Numbered from the stretch's first letter, positions 1-7,010 are shown. The stretch: DNA of 10,758 nucleotides from Sulfurimonas sp. (GCA_027063295.1 JAMORZ010000093.1:1-10758); one strand, 5' to 3'. Notes: a model not told the origin generated them from the sequence alone. Translations and numbers: made by a program.

Positions 1-1
1 G

Positions 2-985
2 AGTCAACCCTACCCAGATAATTTTCACGAACTCAAAGCTATGGTAAGAGCTGCAGGTTTATTAGATCGTGTTCCAGTTCGTGGAACTATTGAGATGATC
101 ATGACACTTGCGAGCATGGCACTTGTTTTTTACTTTGCAGTGAACTGGAGCACTCTTGTCGGTGAGTCAAAACTTGCCGCGTTTGGTCTTGGTTTTTTTA
201 TGACTATCATCTTCACTCGTGCTGTATTTATTTCGCACGATATTTTACACACACAGTATTTTAAAAACAAGTCGCTTTCTTTTAAGCTTTCATATCCTTT
301 TGCTGCGTTTATACTCTCAAACTCCTCATCTTGGTGGGATTTTAAACATAATGTAAATCACCACACATGGTGTAATGTTCCTGAAAAAGATGAAGATATC
401 TTGGCGATGGATGGTGCTTTTACACCAAACCACAAAGGGGATAAAGCGTGGCTAAGAGCTACAAAGTATCTTGTGTTTTGGGGAGCAATGTTTTTTATGT
501 ACCCTGCGTTTATTATTCAGTCGTACAACTTTGTGATAAAACGCAAAAAATGGGGTGAGCTGTTTTTGATGTTGATGCACTGGCCGATCGTATGGGGACC
601 TATCTTTTACTTTTTACCTTTTAGTGATGCGATAGTGGTTTACCTGACACTCAACTTTACACTCTCTCCATGGCTTGCGTTTGGGTTTATCACCAACCAC
701 CTTGGGTGTGAAGTGTTTGACAAAGAAACAGGCGAGAGTCTTTCATGGATGGAGCTTCAGATGAGAACATCACGTTCACTCTCTGGTGGTGCTTTTATCC
801 ACTGGTTTTATGGTGGACTCAACACTCAGATAGAACATCACCTTTTTCCTAAAGCACCGCGTTTTAATCTGCTCAAGATTAAAGAGATGACAAAAGAGTT
901 TGCACATCAACACGGCATGAAATACTTTGAAACCACACCATTTGAAGCATATGTGCAGATCAACGATGTGATAAAGAAATACTAA
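2..985 (+). CDS. Membrane fatty acid desaturase (5' end cut by the window edge)
   Basis: An integral-membrane, di-iron, O2-dependent acyl desaturase that would put double bonds into fatty acyl chains of membrane lipids. All three histidine boxes are visible; numbering from the ATG at 41, they are HDILH (66-70), HNVNHH (103-108) and QIEHH (263-267). Hydrophobic stretches lie before box 1 and between boxes 2 and 3, as expected for this fold. The glutamine opening the third box is typical of front-end (delta-5/delta-6-like) and linoleoyl-CoA-desaturase-like members, but regiospecificity cannot be read from it. The frame stays open from position 2 to the ATG at 41, and the residues before that ATG (ending FHELKA) look like coding sequence. 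The ATG also has no ribosome binding site, so the true start is probably outside the window. The stop (TAA 983-985) overlaps the stop of the convergent flavoprotein gene. The family call is firm; the substrate is not known. Confidence 0.9.
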   Translation, partial: SQPYPDNFHELKAMVRAAGLLDRVPVRGTIEMIMTLASMALVFYFAVNWSTLVGESKLAAFGLGFFMTIIFTRAVFISHDILHTQYFKNKSLSFKLSYPFAAFILSNSSSWWDFKHNVNHHTWCNVPEKDEDILAMDGAFTPNHKGDKAWLRATKYLVFWGAMFFMYPAFIIQSYNFVIKRKKWGELFLMLMHWPIVWGPIFYFLPFSDAIVVYLTLNFTLSPWLAFGFITNHLGCEVFDKETGESLSWMELQMRTSRSLSGGAFIHWFYGGLNTQIEHHLFPKAPRFNLLKIKEMTKEFAHQHGMKYFETTPFEAYVQINDVIKKY

Positions 986-1950
986 TCTTTACACACCCTA
1001 CATCCACCTTGGATGTGACAAGCTATCGCATAACCATGGTTAAGTCCTAATGCGATACTTCCTCCACTCTCTTGAGTGATATCACCCGCAACAAAAAGCC
1101 CTTTTATATTTGTCTCATAGTTCTCATCGTGTACAGGTTTGCCATCTTCTTCCTTGATACCACTGCTTGCTAAAAAGCTACTTGGTGTTGTTCCACCAAT
1201 AGCATAGATTACCCTATCGAAACTCTCAGGCTCTATTTCGTTAAAAACCACTTTCACCTTGCCATCATCATCTTCAAGTCCATCTATATTTACACCCAAA
1301 AGTGCTCGTACCTCTTTGTGCATAATCGCATTTGCGATATCTCTTTGGTTTGTTGGATTTGCTCGGCGAAATGTCTCACGTCTATAACAGATACTTACAT
1401 CATTTTTCTCACTTAAATCCACCGCATACTCTACAGCAGAATCCCCTCCACCAACAACAAGCACCTTCTCACCCTCACCACAATCATCAAGAGTATAGTT
1501 GACTTTTTTTCTGATGGCAGGTGGTATCTTGTAGCTTGGTTTGTTTGGTTTTCCCATGCGACCAATGGTAACTACCACATACTTCGCCTTGATGCTTTTT
1601 CCAGCCATAAACACCTCAAAACTGCCATCTTCTTGTTTCTCTATGGAGCTTACCTCTACATGGGTTTGAAGCTCAACGGAGTGGTTTTTGAGTATCTCAT
1701 CAAAAAAATCGAGTGTGGACTCTTTTGTGCCATCGATGAAGTAGATATTACCATCTAGCTCTACTTTTTGCCCTTTCCAGTCCACATCAACACGTTTGTT
1801 GTCTTTGTAGTACTTTCTAATAGTGGAGTTGTGGTTTTCATCTTTTTCCAAAAGAACAATATTTCTCACCCCTTGTAAGTAACTCTCAACAGCCGTTGCT
1901 ATCCCAGCAGGACCTGCTCCAACGATAGCTAGTTCATATACTTGACTCAT
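982..1950 (-). CDS. FAD/NAD(P)H-dependent oxidoreductase of the thioredoxin reductase fold (YpdA-like)
   Basis: A 322-residue soluble flavoprotein. The FAD-binding Rossmann motif GAGPAG is at 11-16, the NAD(P)H-binding motif GGGDSA at 167-172, and the second FAD motif ending GLFVAGD at 284-290. This order matches thioredoxin reductases and the YpdA bacillithiol-disulfide-reductase group. The CxxC that thioredoxin reductase carries just before or within its pyridine-nucleotide domain is not seen; the only CxxC is CRVC at 317-320, three residues from the C-terminus. It should therefore not be called trxB. It may be a YpdA-like disulfide reductase or another NAD(P)H oxidoreductase; the electron acceptor is unknown. 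The ATG at 1950 is preceded by AAGGTG about 6 bases upstream. It is transcribed away from the 123-residue protein gene and converges on the desaturase with a 4-base overlap of stop codons. Family confidence is high, function is not. Confidence 0.85.
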   Translation of the reverse strand: MSQVYELAIVGAGPAGIATAVESYLQGVRNIVLLEKDENHNSTIRKYYKDNKRVDVDWKGQKVELDGNIYFIDGTKESTLDFFDEILKNHSVELQTHVEVSSIEKQEDGSFEVFMAGKSIKAKYVVVTIGRMGKPNKPSYKIPPAIRKKVNYTLDDCGEGEKVLVVGGGDSAVEYAVDLSEKNDVSICYRRETFRRANPTNQRDIANAIMHKEVRALLGVNIDGLEDDDGKVKVVFNEIEPESFDRVIYAIGGTTPSSFLASSGIKEEDGKPVHDENYETNIKGLFVAGDITQESGGSIALGLNHGYAIACHIQGGCRVCKD

Positions 1951-1958
1951 AATAACAC
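1951..1958 (-). promoter_or_regulatory. Start-proximal leader and possible promoter of the YpdA-like gene
   Basis: Reading the minus strand toward the ATG at 1950, AAGGTG lies just upstream (about 1956-1961) and is the likely ribosome binding site. Two weak -10 candidates exist: TATGCT at 1995-1990 and TATAAG at 1964-1959. The latter overlaps the ribosome binding site and would leave almost no leader, so the former is preferred. Neither is convincing. Confidence 0.3.
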
Positions 1959-2010
1959 CTTATACTAAATTCTTTAATAAGATAAGTTTAGCATAAATTA
2001 GCCTGAAAAT

Positions 2011-2019
2011 TGTTATACT
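2011..2019 (+). promoter_or_regulatory. Extended -10 promoter predicting a leaderless transcript
   Basis: TGTTATACT matches the extended -10 pattern TGnTATAAT with one mismatch in the hexamer. Its last base is 2019, so a transcription start seven bases later falls on A2026, the first base of the ATG of the 123-residue protein. No Shine-Dalgarno sequence lies between the element and the ATG, and no -35 box is evident, as is common in Campylobacterota promoters. Confidence 0.6.
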
Positions 2020-2025
2020 TGTTAT

Positions 2026-2397
2026 ATGTATTATGTAATTAAAAAACAACCCAACAAGATTGGTGCTTCTGTTATCGGGTTTGGTGCACCCAAATATATT
2101 GCCTCCAAAAAAAATAAGAATGTGATTTTTCTTTTCCAAAAAGATGGCAACGTGATACGAAAATGGGTCAAGCTTGAAAATATATTGCTTCTCACTGATG
2201 ACAAAGAGTACTTTTTAAAAGTATTTAAAGAGTTTCAAAAAGTTGAAAAAGAGCAACAAGCTCTTGTCGATGAAGCAAAAGCAAAACTTGAAGAATCAAT
2301 GACAAACTATACTGAGACTATCAATGCTCATATAGAGGAGTATGAAGAGATACGTGACACAACAGATGTGCCTTGTATCTTAAAAGAGTTAAGCTAA
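2026..2397 (+). CDS. Small protein of unknown function with a helical, charged C-terminal half
   Basis: I do not recognise this 123-residue protein. The first 55 or so residues alternate hydrophobic and basic residues and look beta-rich (segments around VIFLFQKDGNVIRKWVKL). From about residue 58 to 110 it is strongly helical and rich in Glu and Lys (KVEKEQQALVDEAKAKLEE), suggesting a coiled coil or long helical hairpin. There is one cysteine (117), and neither a signal peptide nor a membrane segment, so it is probably cytoplasmic. The ATG at 2026 has no ribosome binding site, but an extended -10 element sits exactly where it would make the ATG the first base of the mRNA; no other good start lies nearby in frame. 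It overlaps the convergent msrA gene by 9 bases. Coding is supported by the length of the open frame and the plausible protein composition. Function is unknown. Confidence 0.8.
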   Translation: MYYVIKKQPNKIGASVIGFGAPKYIASKKNKNVIFLFQKDGNVIRKWVKLENILLLTDDKEYFLKVFKEFQKVEKEQQALVDEAKAKLEESMTNYTETINAHIEEYEEIRDTTDVPCILKELS

Positions 2398-2916
2398 CTT
2401 CTCAGGAAAAGTTGCCATAAACTTCGCTACTTTTGGAGCAACAACCACTTGACAGTACCCTTGATTTGGATTGCGTTTGAAGTAGTTTTGGTGATACTCC
2501 TCAGCTTTGTACACTTCAGGAAGTGGGCTTAGCTCTGTAACAATTTTTTCGCTAAAATTTTGTTGATGCTTAGCTATACTTTGAAGAATCTTCTCTTTTT
2601 CATCCTCATCAGAATAGTAGATCACCGAGCGATACTGTGTCCCTTTATCTGCTCCTTGAGCATTTAATGTTGTTGGATCATGAATCACAAAAAAGATATC
2701 TAAAAGCTCCTCTAACGTAATGACATCATCATCATATCGAATGTCAACCACCTCCGCATGCCCTGTTGCACCTGAACATACATTTTCATAACTAGGATTT
2801 GCTCTTGCTCCCCCTGCATAACCACTCACAGCACTGCTAACACCCTTAACATCTAAGTAAACTGCCTCGATACACCAAAAACACCCACCACCAAGCACCA
2901 ATCTTTTTTGAGCCAT
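2389..2916 (-). CDS. msrA: Peptide-methionine (S)-S-oxide reductase MsrA
   Basis: Reduces the S-epimer of methionine sulfoxide, free or in proteins, back to methionine using thioredoxin-type electrons, which repairs oxidative damage in the cytoplasm. The 175-residue length is right for a single-domain MsrA. The catalytic motif GGCFWC is at 10-15 with the nucleophile Cys12 and the following Glu17. SGYAGG, the GHAEVV segment and the C-terminal GYCQ carrying a probable resolving cysteine are all present. The start was set at 2916, not at an upstream TTG/ATG that would give 222 residues. ATG 2916 has GGAG about 7 bases upstream, matches the family N-terminus, and the longer version would run through the promoters and into the neighbouring gene. 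No MsrB domain is fused. It is transcribed divergently from the methyltransferase operon and overlaps the convergent 123-residue protein gene by 9 bases. Confidence 0.96.
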   Translation of the reverse strand: MAQKRLVLGGGCFWCIEAVYLDVKGVSSAVSGYAGGARANPSYENVCSGATGHAEVVDIRYDDDVITLEELLDIFFVIHDPTTLNAQGADKGTQYRSVIYYSDEDEKEKILQSIAKHQQNFSEKIVTELSPLPEVYKAEEYHQNYFKRNPNQGYCQVVVAPKVAKFMATFPEKLA

Positions 2917-2938
2917 TTGCACTCCTTTTTTATAGATG

Positions 2939-2947
2939 ATTATGCCA
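2939..2947 (-). promoter_or_regulatory. Extended -10 promoter of msrA
   Basis: On the minus strand the sequence reads TGGCATAAT, an extended -10 with one mismatch in the hexamer. A start about seven bases downstream (near 2932) gives a leader of about 15 bases that contains the GGAG ribosome binding site of msrA. It lies back to back with the plus-strand promoter of the methyltransferase operon. Confidence 0.55.
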
Positions 2948-2965
2948 AAAGAAGTTGAATTTGAG

Positions 2966-2971
2966 TATAAT
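2966..2971 (+). promoter_or_regulatory. -10 box of the methyltransferase-asnB-eamA operon
   Basis: A perfect TATAAT followed by TT. A transcription start near 2978 would leave a leader of about 16 bases containing the AAGGAGAG ribosome binding site at 2983-2990. No -35 box is clear. Confidence 0.6.
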
Positions 2972-2982
2972 TTCACCAACAA

Positions 2983-2996
2983 AAGGAGAGAGCTTG
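2983..2996 (+). promoter_or_regulatory. Ribosome binding site deciding a TTG start
   Basis: AAGGAGAG (2983-2990) is the best ribosome binding site in the window. Its GGAG lies 5 bases before the TTG at 2994, whereas the next in-frame ATG (3009) is 20 bases away. The upstream TTG at 2955 precedes the promoter. This fixes the methyltransferase start at TTG 2994. Confidence 0.75.
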
Positions 2997-3575
2997 CCAA
3001 AGATTGATATGCATAGATTTTACACCTCAGCCATTGCAAAACACGGCATATCTGCACAGGGTGTCAACTGGGCAAGTAAATGCAACCAGGAGTTACGTTT
3101 TGAGGCTTTGTGTAAGCTTCTGCCTAAACAACTCCAAGACTCTACACTCGTTGATGCTGGGTGTGGGTTTGGTGATTTTTACCTTTACTTAGAAAAATGC
3201 AATAATCTTCCAAAAAGTTATATCGGCATAGACACCCTTTATGAGATGGTTCAGATAGCTAGTGAGAACACTGCATCAGAGATACTTCACAAAGATATCT
3301 GCAAAGAGGATCTTCCCTATGCAGAGTTTTACCTGTGTAGTGGGGCTTTAAATGTGCTCACCCCTTTTGAGGTGCAGCTCTTTGTTAGTAACTGCTACAA
3401 ACACTCACAAAAAGGTTTTATCTTCAATGCTCTTGAGGGTAAAAATGAGTCTGAGACCTATACCTACCTTACAAAAGAGCAGATAGACAAACTTGCAAAA
3501 GCACTCAGTGTTGGTGAGGTAGTGTTTTTAGATGGCTACTTAGAAGATGATATCACTGTAGGATTTTTTCGCTAA
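2994..3575 (+). CDS. Class I SAM-dependent methyltransferase
   Basis: A 193-residue soluble protein with the seven-stranded Rossmann methyltransferase fold. Motif I is VDAGCGFGD at 53-61, which binds the SAM methionine and ribose, and the acidic end of strand 2 is YIGID at 76-80. A strand-4-like segment FYLCSGALNVL follows near 110-120. The N-terminal 45 residues (YTSAIAKHGISAQG and onward) form a cap that in this family helps choose the substrate, which I cannot name. Translation starts at TTG 2994, chosen for the strong AAGGAGAG just upstream and the TATAAT before it. It is the first gene of a tight operon: its TAA shares its last A with the ATG of the amidotransferase (TAATG), which suggests translational coupling and a shared task. 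The fold is certain from motif I; the methyl acceptor may be a small metabolite, but this is a guess. Confidence 0.85.
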   Translation: MPKIDMHRFYTSAIAKHGISAQGVNWASKCNQELRFEALCKLLPKQLQDSTLVDAGCGFGDFYLYLEKCNNLPKSYIGIDTLYEMVQIASENTASEILHKDICKEDLPYAEFYLCSGALNVLTPFEVQLFVSNCYKHSQKGFIFNALEGKNESETYTYLTKEQIDKLAKALSVGEVVFLDGYLEDDITVGFFR

Positions 3576-5377
3576 TGTGTGGTGTATTTGGGGTGATTGG
3601 GGAGTATGACAGTTCCAAAGTTCGCTATGCACTCGCTAAACTCTCCCACAGAGGTCCAGATAACTGTGGCATAGTAGAGCGAAAAGGGGTCTTTTTTGCA
3701 CACCAGCGTTTAAGTATCACAGACACACACCACAGAAGCCATCAACCACTCAAACACAAAGAGATTCTCCTCTCTTTTAATGGGGAGATCTACAACTTCA
3801 AAGAGCTAAGAGAAACACTTAGCTTCCCTTGGCAAACACAGAGTGACAGTGAAGTTATCATCGCAGCCTATCTCAAATGGGGAGTAGAGTTTGTCCAGCA
3901 TCTTCGTGGAATGTTTGCCATCGCACTGCTTGATGGGGAGAGACTCTATCTATTTCGTGATAGACTTGGGAAAAAACCACTCTTTTACCTTCAAACGCAA
4001 CAAGCATTTCACTTTGCTTCTGAGATCAAAGCACTCACTCCCTTTTTAAACAAAAAAGAGCTAAACAACGATGCACTTTTGAGTTACCTAAGCTTTTTAG
4101 CACCCACTCCACCCCATACTTTTTACAAAGGGGTACAAAAACTCGCTGCTGGGGAGTACTTGTCTTTTGAAAATGGAGTATTTAAAGTAGAAAGATACTT
4201 TGATCTGCTTGAAAATACCTACACAACGATTACAAGTGAACAAGAGGCTCTAAATGCCATAGAGGAGCATCTACAAAACTCCATAGAGATGCGCCTTGAT
4301 GCTGATGTAGAGATAGCTTCCCTGCTCTCTGGGGGGATAGACTCAGCCACCATCAACTACTATGCAAAAAAACTTGGCAAACCCTTGCCAACCTACACAC
4401 TTGGATACAAAGAGTTTGCAAAGTATGATGAGAGGCAAAATGCAGCCAAAACAGCACAGCTTCTCTCTTTGCAAAACAAAGAGGTAGTTATCGATCAAAA
4501 TAGTTTTTTAGATGCTTTGCCAAAGGTGCTCGACACACTCGATGAACCACTTAATGATCCAGCAGCTGTGCCACTTTACCTACTTTTTGAGCAGATAAAA
4601 CAAGATGGCTACAAGGTGGTGATGAGTGGTGAGGGTAGTGATGAGCTCTTTTTGGGTTACAGACAATACTTTGAGTATCTTGACATTGAAAAAGCAGCCA
4701 CACTTTTACATAAAAACTGGCTCAAAAAGTACTTTCGCTCCAACTTTTCGATGAACAGAGAGTGGGAATGGTACAAACGCATCTTCGATGAAACACTTTT
4801 GTTTCGCACCTCAGGGGAGAAGTTTACAGACTTGCAAAAAAATCTTCTCATGAGAAAAAATATCAAAGACAACCACTCTTTGGTATACCTGCAAAACTAC
4901 CGTGAGAGGTTTGAAAATTCCAAGCACACTGATGAGAGTTTATGGTATAGCTATATTGACCTTCATATCTTTCAAGCAGAGCATTTTTTAACCAAACTAG
5001 ATCGTGTCTCAATGGCTCACTCTATAGAGTCTCGCACACCTTTTTTAGATCATAGACTCTCTACGCTTATCTTTAACATAGAGCCATCACTTCGCTACAA
5101 AGATGGAGTAACAAAATCACTGCTCAAACAAGTGATGCACAATAAACTCGATGATGAGATACTCACTCGCAAGAAAAAAGGTTTTTCCAACCCCTACATC
5201 GAGTACCTCTCATCAGACAATAAACTCTCTCTCATCTCAGAGGTCAATGAACAAACGGGGATGTTTCAAACAAAGATGATAGAGGAGTATATCAACAGAG
5301 GTACAAAGGGGAGATTTAAACAGCATCTTTGGGGGCTTTATACCCTCTCCTACTGGATCAAAAGGGAGCTACTCTAA
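3575..5377 (+). CDS. asnB: Asparagine synthase (glutamine-hydrolysing) family amidotransferase
   Basis: Expected to transfer ammonia from glutamine to an AMP-activated carboxylate, classically aspartate to asparagine, in the cytoplasm. The 600-residue protein begins MCGVFG, so Cys2 becomes the N-terminal nucleophile of a class II glutaminase. The glutaminase domain (about 1-190) shows RGPD (26-29), HQRLSI with Arg45, NGEIYN (69-74), Asp91 and RDRLGKKPLFY. The synthetase domain follows, with the ATP-pyrophosphatase loop SGGIDS at 252-257 and the SGEGSDE motif at 351-357. All key residues I can check are intact, and the length is close to the usual 550-650. It begins at ATG 3575 inside the upstream stop and ends in another TAATG shared with the exporter gene. 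Paralogs of this family also amidate sugars or peptides during polysaccharide or secondary-metabolite synthesis. The neighbours, a methyltransferase and an exporter, make such a role a real alternative to housekeeping asparagine synthesis. Confidence 0.9.
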   Translation: MCGVFGVIGEYDSSKVRYALAKLSHRGPDNCGIVERKGVFFAHQRLSITDTHHRSHQPLKHKEILLSFNGEIYNFKELRETLSFPWQTQSDSEVIIAAYLKWGVEFVQHLRGMFAIALLDGERLYLFRDRLGKKPLFYLQTQQAFHFASEIKALTPFLNKKELNNDALLSYLSFLAPTPPHTFYKGVQKLAAGEYLSFENGVFKVERYFDLLENTYTTITSEQEALNAIEEHLQNSIEMRLDADVEIASLLSGGIDSATINYYAKKLGKPLPTYTLGYKEFAKYDERQNAAKTAQLLSLQNKEVVIDQNSFLDALPKVLDTLDEPLNDPAAVPLYLLFEQIKQDGYKVVMSGEGSDELFLGYRQYFEYLDIEKAATLLHKNWLKKYFRSNFSMNREWEWYKRIFDETLLFRTSGEKFTDLQKNLLMRKNIKDNHSLVYLQNYRERFENSKHTDESLWYSYIDLHIFQAEHFLTKLDRVSMAHSIESRTPFLDHRLSTLIFNIEPSLRYKDGVTKSLLKQVMHNKLDDEILTRKKKGFSNPYIEYLSSDNKLSLISEVNEQTGMFQTKMIEEYINRGTKGRFKQHLWGLYTLSYWIKRELL

Positions 5378-6246
5378 TGCAACTAAGCCAAAAACATTTT
5401 ACCTACTTAATGGTATTTGCAATGCTGCTTTGGGGTGGTGGCTGGAGTGCTTTGAAGATTTTAACCTATGAACTTGATATGGATATTATTATCTTTTGGC
5501 GTTTTTTTCTCATGAGCATCTCGTTTATTCCCATACTTTACTTTTTTAACAAGCCACTTACACTAGATAAACATGCACTCAAGTATGTAGCTGCAAGTTC
5601 TGTACTCAATGTTGCGTTTATGGTCTCCTCTTTTTTTGGTGTAAAGTATGGTTTAGCTGGTGCTGGAAGTGTGATCATTACCACTTTTAGCCCCATAATG
5701 ACATTTATATTTGTTGCGTTTTTATTTCGTAAAAAGCTTCATAACCAGCAGTATTTTGGACTTTTTTTAGGTGTTGTTGGTGGGTATATCTTACTTGAGC
5801 TTAACGATCTGAGCCTCTTTTTTCACTCGGCTAATATCTACTTTTTACTCTGTGCTACCATCTGGGCAGGGGTGACTATACTCTCACAACACTCACAAAA
5901 ATATATCCACCCTATCCATTACAGTTTTTATATCTCCTTAGTCGCTACCTTTAGTACACTTTTGTATGCAAAAGATGCAAAACTTTTGAGTGTGTTTACA
6001 CAGGGGTGGGAGTTTTGGGTAGCGATGATCTACTTGGCTGTATTTGGGCAGACCATTGCAACGACCATCTTTTTTGTTGCCAGTGGCAAACTTGGAAGTG
6101 AAAAAACTAGCTCTTTTATGTTTTTAGTCCCTGTATTTGCTCTTTTGAGTGCTTGGGTGGTTTTAGATGAGCCGATGCAGCTTCACATCATCATTGGGGG
6201 AGCTGTCTCTATGGTTGCTGTTTATTTTATCAACAAAAGAGTTTAA
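5377..6246 (+). CDS. EamA-family (drug/metabolite transporter superfamily) permease
   Basis: A 289-residue inner-membrane protein made almost entirely of hydrophobic helices, about ten in number, arranged as two EamA repeats (roughly 10-135 and 150-287). Typical features are the first helix with LLWGGGWSALKIL and the short basic loop RKK after helix 4. The second repeat has FGQTIATTIFF and LVPVFALLSAWVVLDEP, the helix-loop pattern seen in DMT exporters. Members of this family export amino acids and other small metabolites; the substrate here cannot be read. ATG 5377 was chosen because GGGAG (5364-5368) lies 8 bases upstream and the ATG shares its A with the asnB stop; an upstream in-frame TTG at 5329 would add 16 residues of asnB-overlapping sequence. 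It is the last gene of the operon and overlaps the convergent outer-membrane protein gene by 4 bases. Confidence 0.88.
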   Translation: MQLSQKHFTYLMVFAMLLWGGGWSALKILTYELDMDIIIFWRFFLMSISFIPILYFFNKPLTLDKHALKYVAASSVLNVAFMVSSFFGVKYGLAGAGSVIITTFSPIMTFIFVAFLFRKKLHNQQYFGLFLGVVGGYILLELNDLSLFFHSANIYFLLCATIWAGVTILSQHSQKYIHPIHYSFYISLVATFSTLLYAKDAKLLSVFTQGWEFWVAMIYLAVFGQTIATTIFFVASGKLGSEKTSSFMFLVPVFALLSAWVVLDEPMQLHIIIGGAVSMVAVYFINKRV

Positions 6247-6983
6247 AAATCGTATGTAAAACTCGTAAGTTGTGTAAAGTCTGTTTTTTCCCTACCTGTT
6301 GCAGGAGTTGCATCATAATCATAGTAAAGATTAAGCTTTATTGAGAGTTTTTCATATATCTTCATCTTAAACTCTACGCCTTGCGATGTGATATAATCAT
6401 CAATATCCCCAAATTTAGGCTGATAGTAAGCAACATAAGCAAACTTGTACTTATCTTTTATCTCTTTTACATAAGCAAGATAAAAATTAACCCTCCAATT
6501 GTACTCTGTGGGATCTATATGTGTAGAGTATGTAATATACTCATAAAAAGCCCCAATACCACAATAAACAATCCCCGTACTTTTATCTTCATAACCAAAT
6601 CTCAGCCCACCACCACCAAGGCGACGCTTATCAACACTTGTAAACTCATTTGTCTCAGACTGCACAAAAAGTTCCCAGTTGATATACTCTATCATATCGT
6701 GAACCAAGCGAACATGCGCATAGGTTTTGTTTGTATTTCTCTCACCATTGGCTTCCCCATACACACCAATAAAATCACTCCAAACCAAATATGAAGCATT
6801 GTTATCATACTGTAAACGCAATCCTGCTGAGTATTCATCTTTATCTGTGTTTCCCCTTTTTGTTTGAAATGATCCTTCAAGTGTACCACTTATACCAGGT
6901 TTCTTACCCAACTTTGCTGGAGCAATAGTGATAATAGCTTGAAGAGCCATAACATATCCAAGTATTAAAAATATTATTTTCAT
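6243..6983 (-). CDS. DUF481 / YdiY-like outer-membrane beta-barrel protein
   Basis: A 246-residue exported protein. The N-terminus has a short signal peptide (MKIIFLILGYVMALQA, likely cut after Ala16 at an ALQA site). The rest alternates polar and aromatic residues in short amphipathic strands, with features of DUF481 proteins: a K-R-G-N-T-D segment near residues 42-47, then a strand-turn-strand series and a GGGGLRFGYED turn near 122-132. It ends in FTYDF; a C-terminal phenylalanine is the usual signal for insertion by the BAM machinery. It is therefore probably a small outer-membrane barrel. DUF481 proteins have no settled function. ATG 6983 has AGGTGA about 5 bases upstream and a perfect TATAAT further up. 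It is monocistronic in this window, divergent from the SQR-like gene and convergent with the exporter gene. Confidence 0.8.
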   Translation of the reverse strand: MKIIFLILGYVMALQAIITIAPAKLGKKPGISGTLEGSFQTKRGNTDKDEYSAGLRLQYDNNASYLVWSDFIGVYGEANGERNTNKTYAHVRLVHDMIEYINWELFVQSETNEFTSVDKRRLGGGGLRFGYEDKSTGIVYCGIGAFYEYITYSTHIDPTEYNWRVNFYLAYVKEIKDKYKFAYVAYYQPKFGDIDDYITSQGVEFKMKIYEKLSIKLNLYYDYDATPATGREKTDFTQLTSFTYDF

Positions 6984-7010
6984 TACATCACCTTTTTAAA
7001 AAATCTCGCC

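Noticed and set aside
982..1950. Calling the flavoprotein thioredoxin reductase (trxB)
   Set aside because: The diagnostic CxxC in the nucleotide-binding domain is absent; only a C-terminal CRVC is present.
2955..2993. Methyltransferase start at TTG 2955
   Set aside because: It lies upstream of the likely -10 box at 2966-2971 and has no ribosome binding site. TTG 2994 has AAGGAGAG at ideal spacing.
2917..3057. N-terminal extension of MsrA to 222 residues
   Set aside because: The extension runs through both promoters and into the methyltransferase gene, lacks a ribosome binding site and does not look like MsrA. ATG 2916 has GGAG and fits the family start.
6381..6794. A 137-codon open frame on the plus strand inside the DUF481 gene
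   Set aside because: It is antisense to a well-supported exported protein, has no ribosome binding site, and its translation is low-complexity Ile/Thr/Asn-rich as expected for an antisense shadow.
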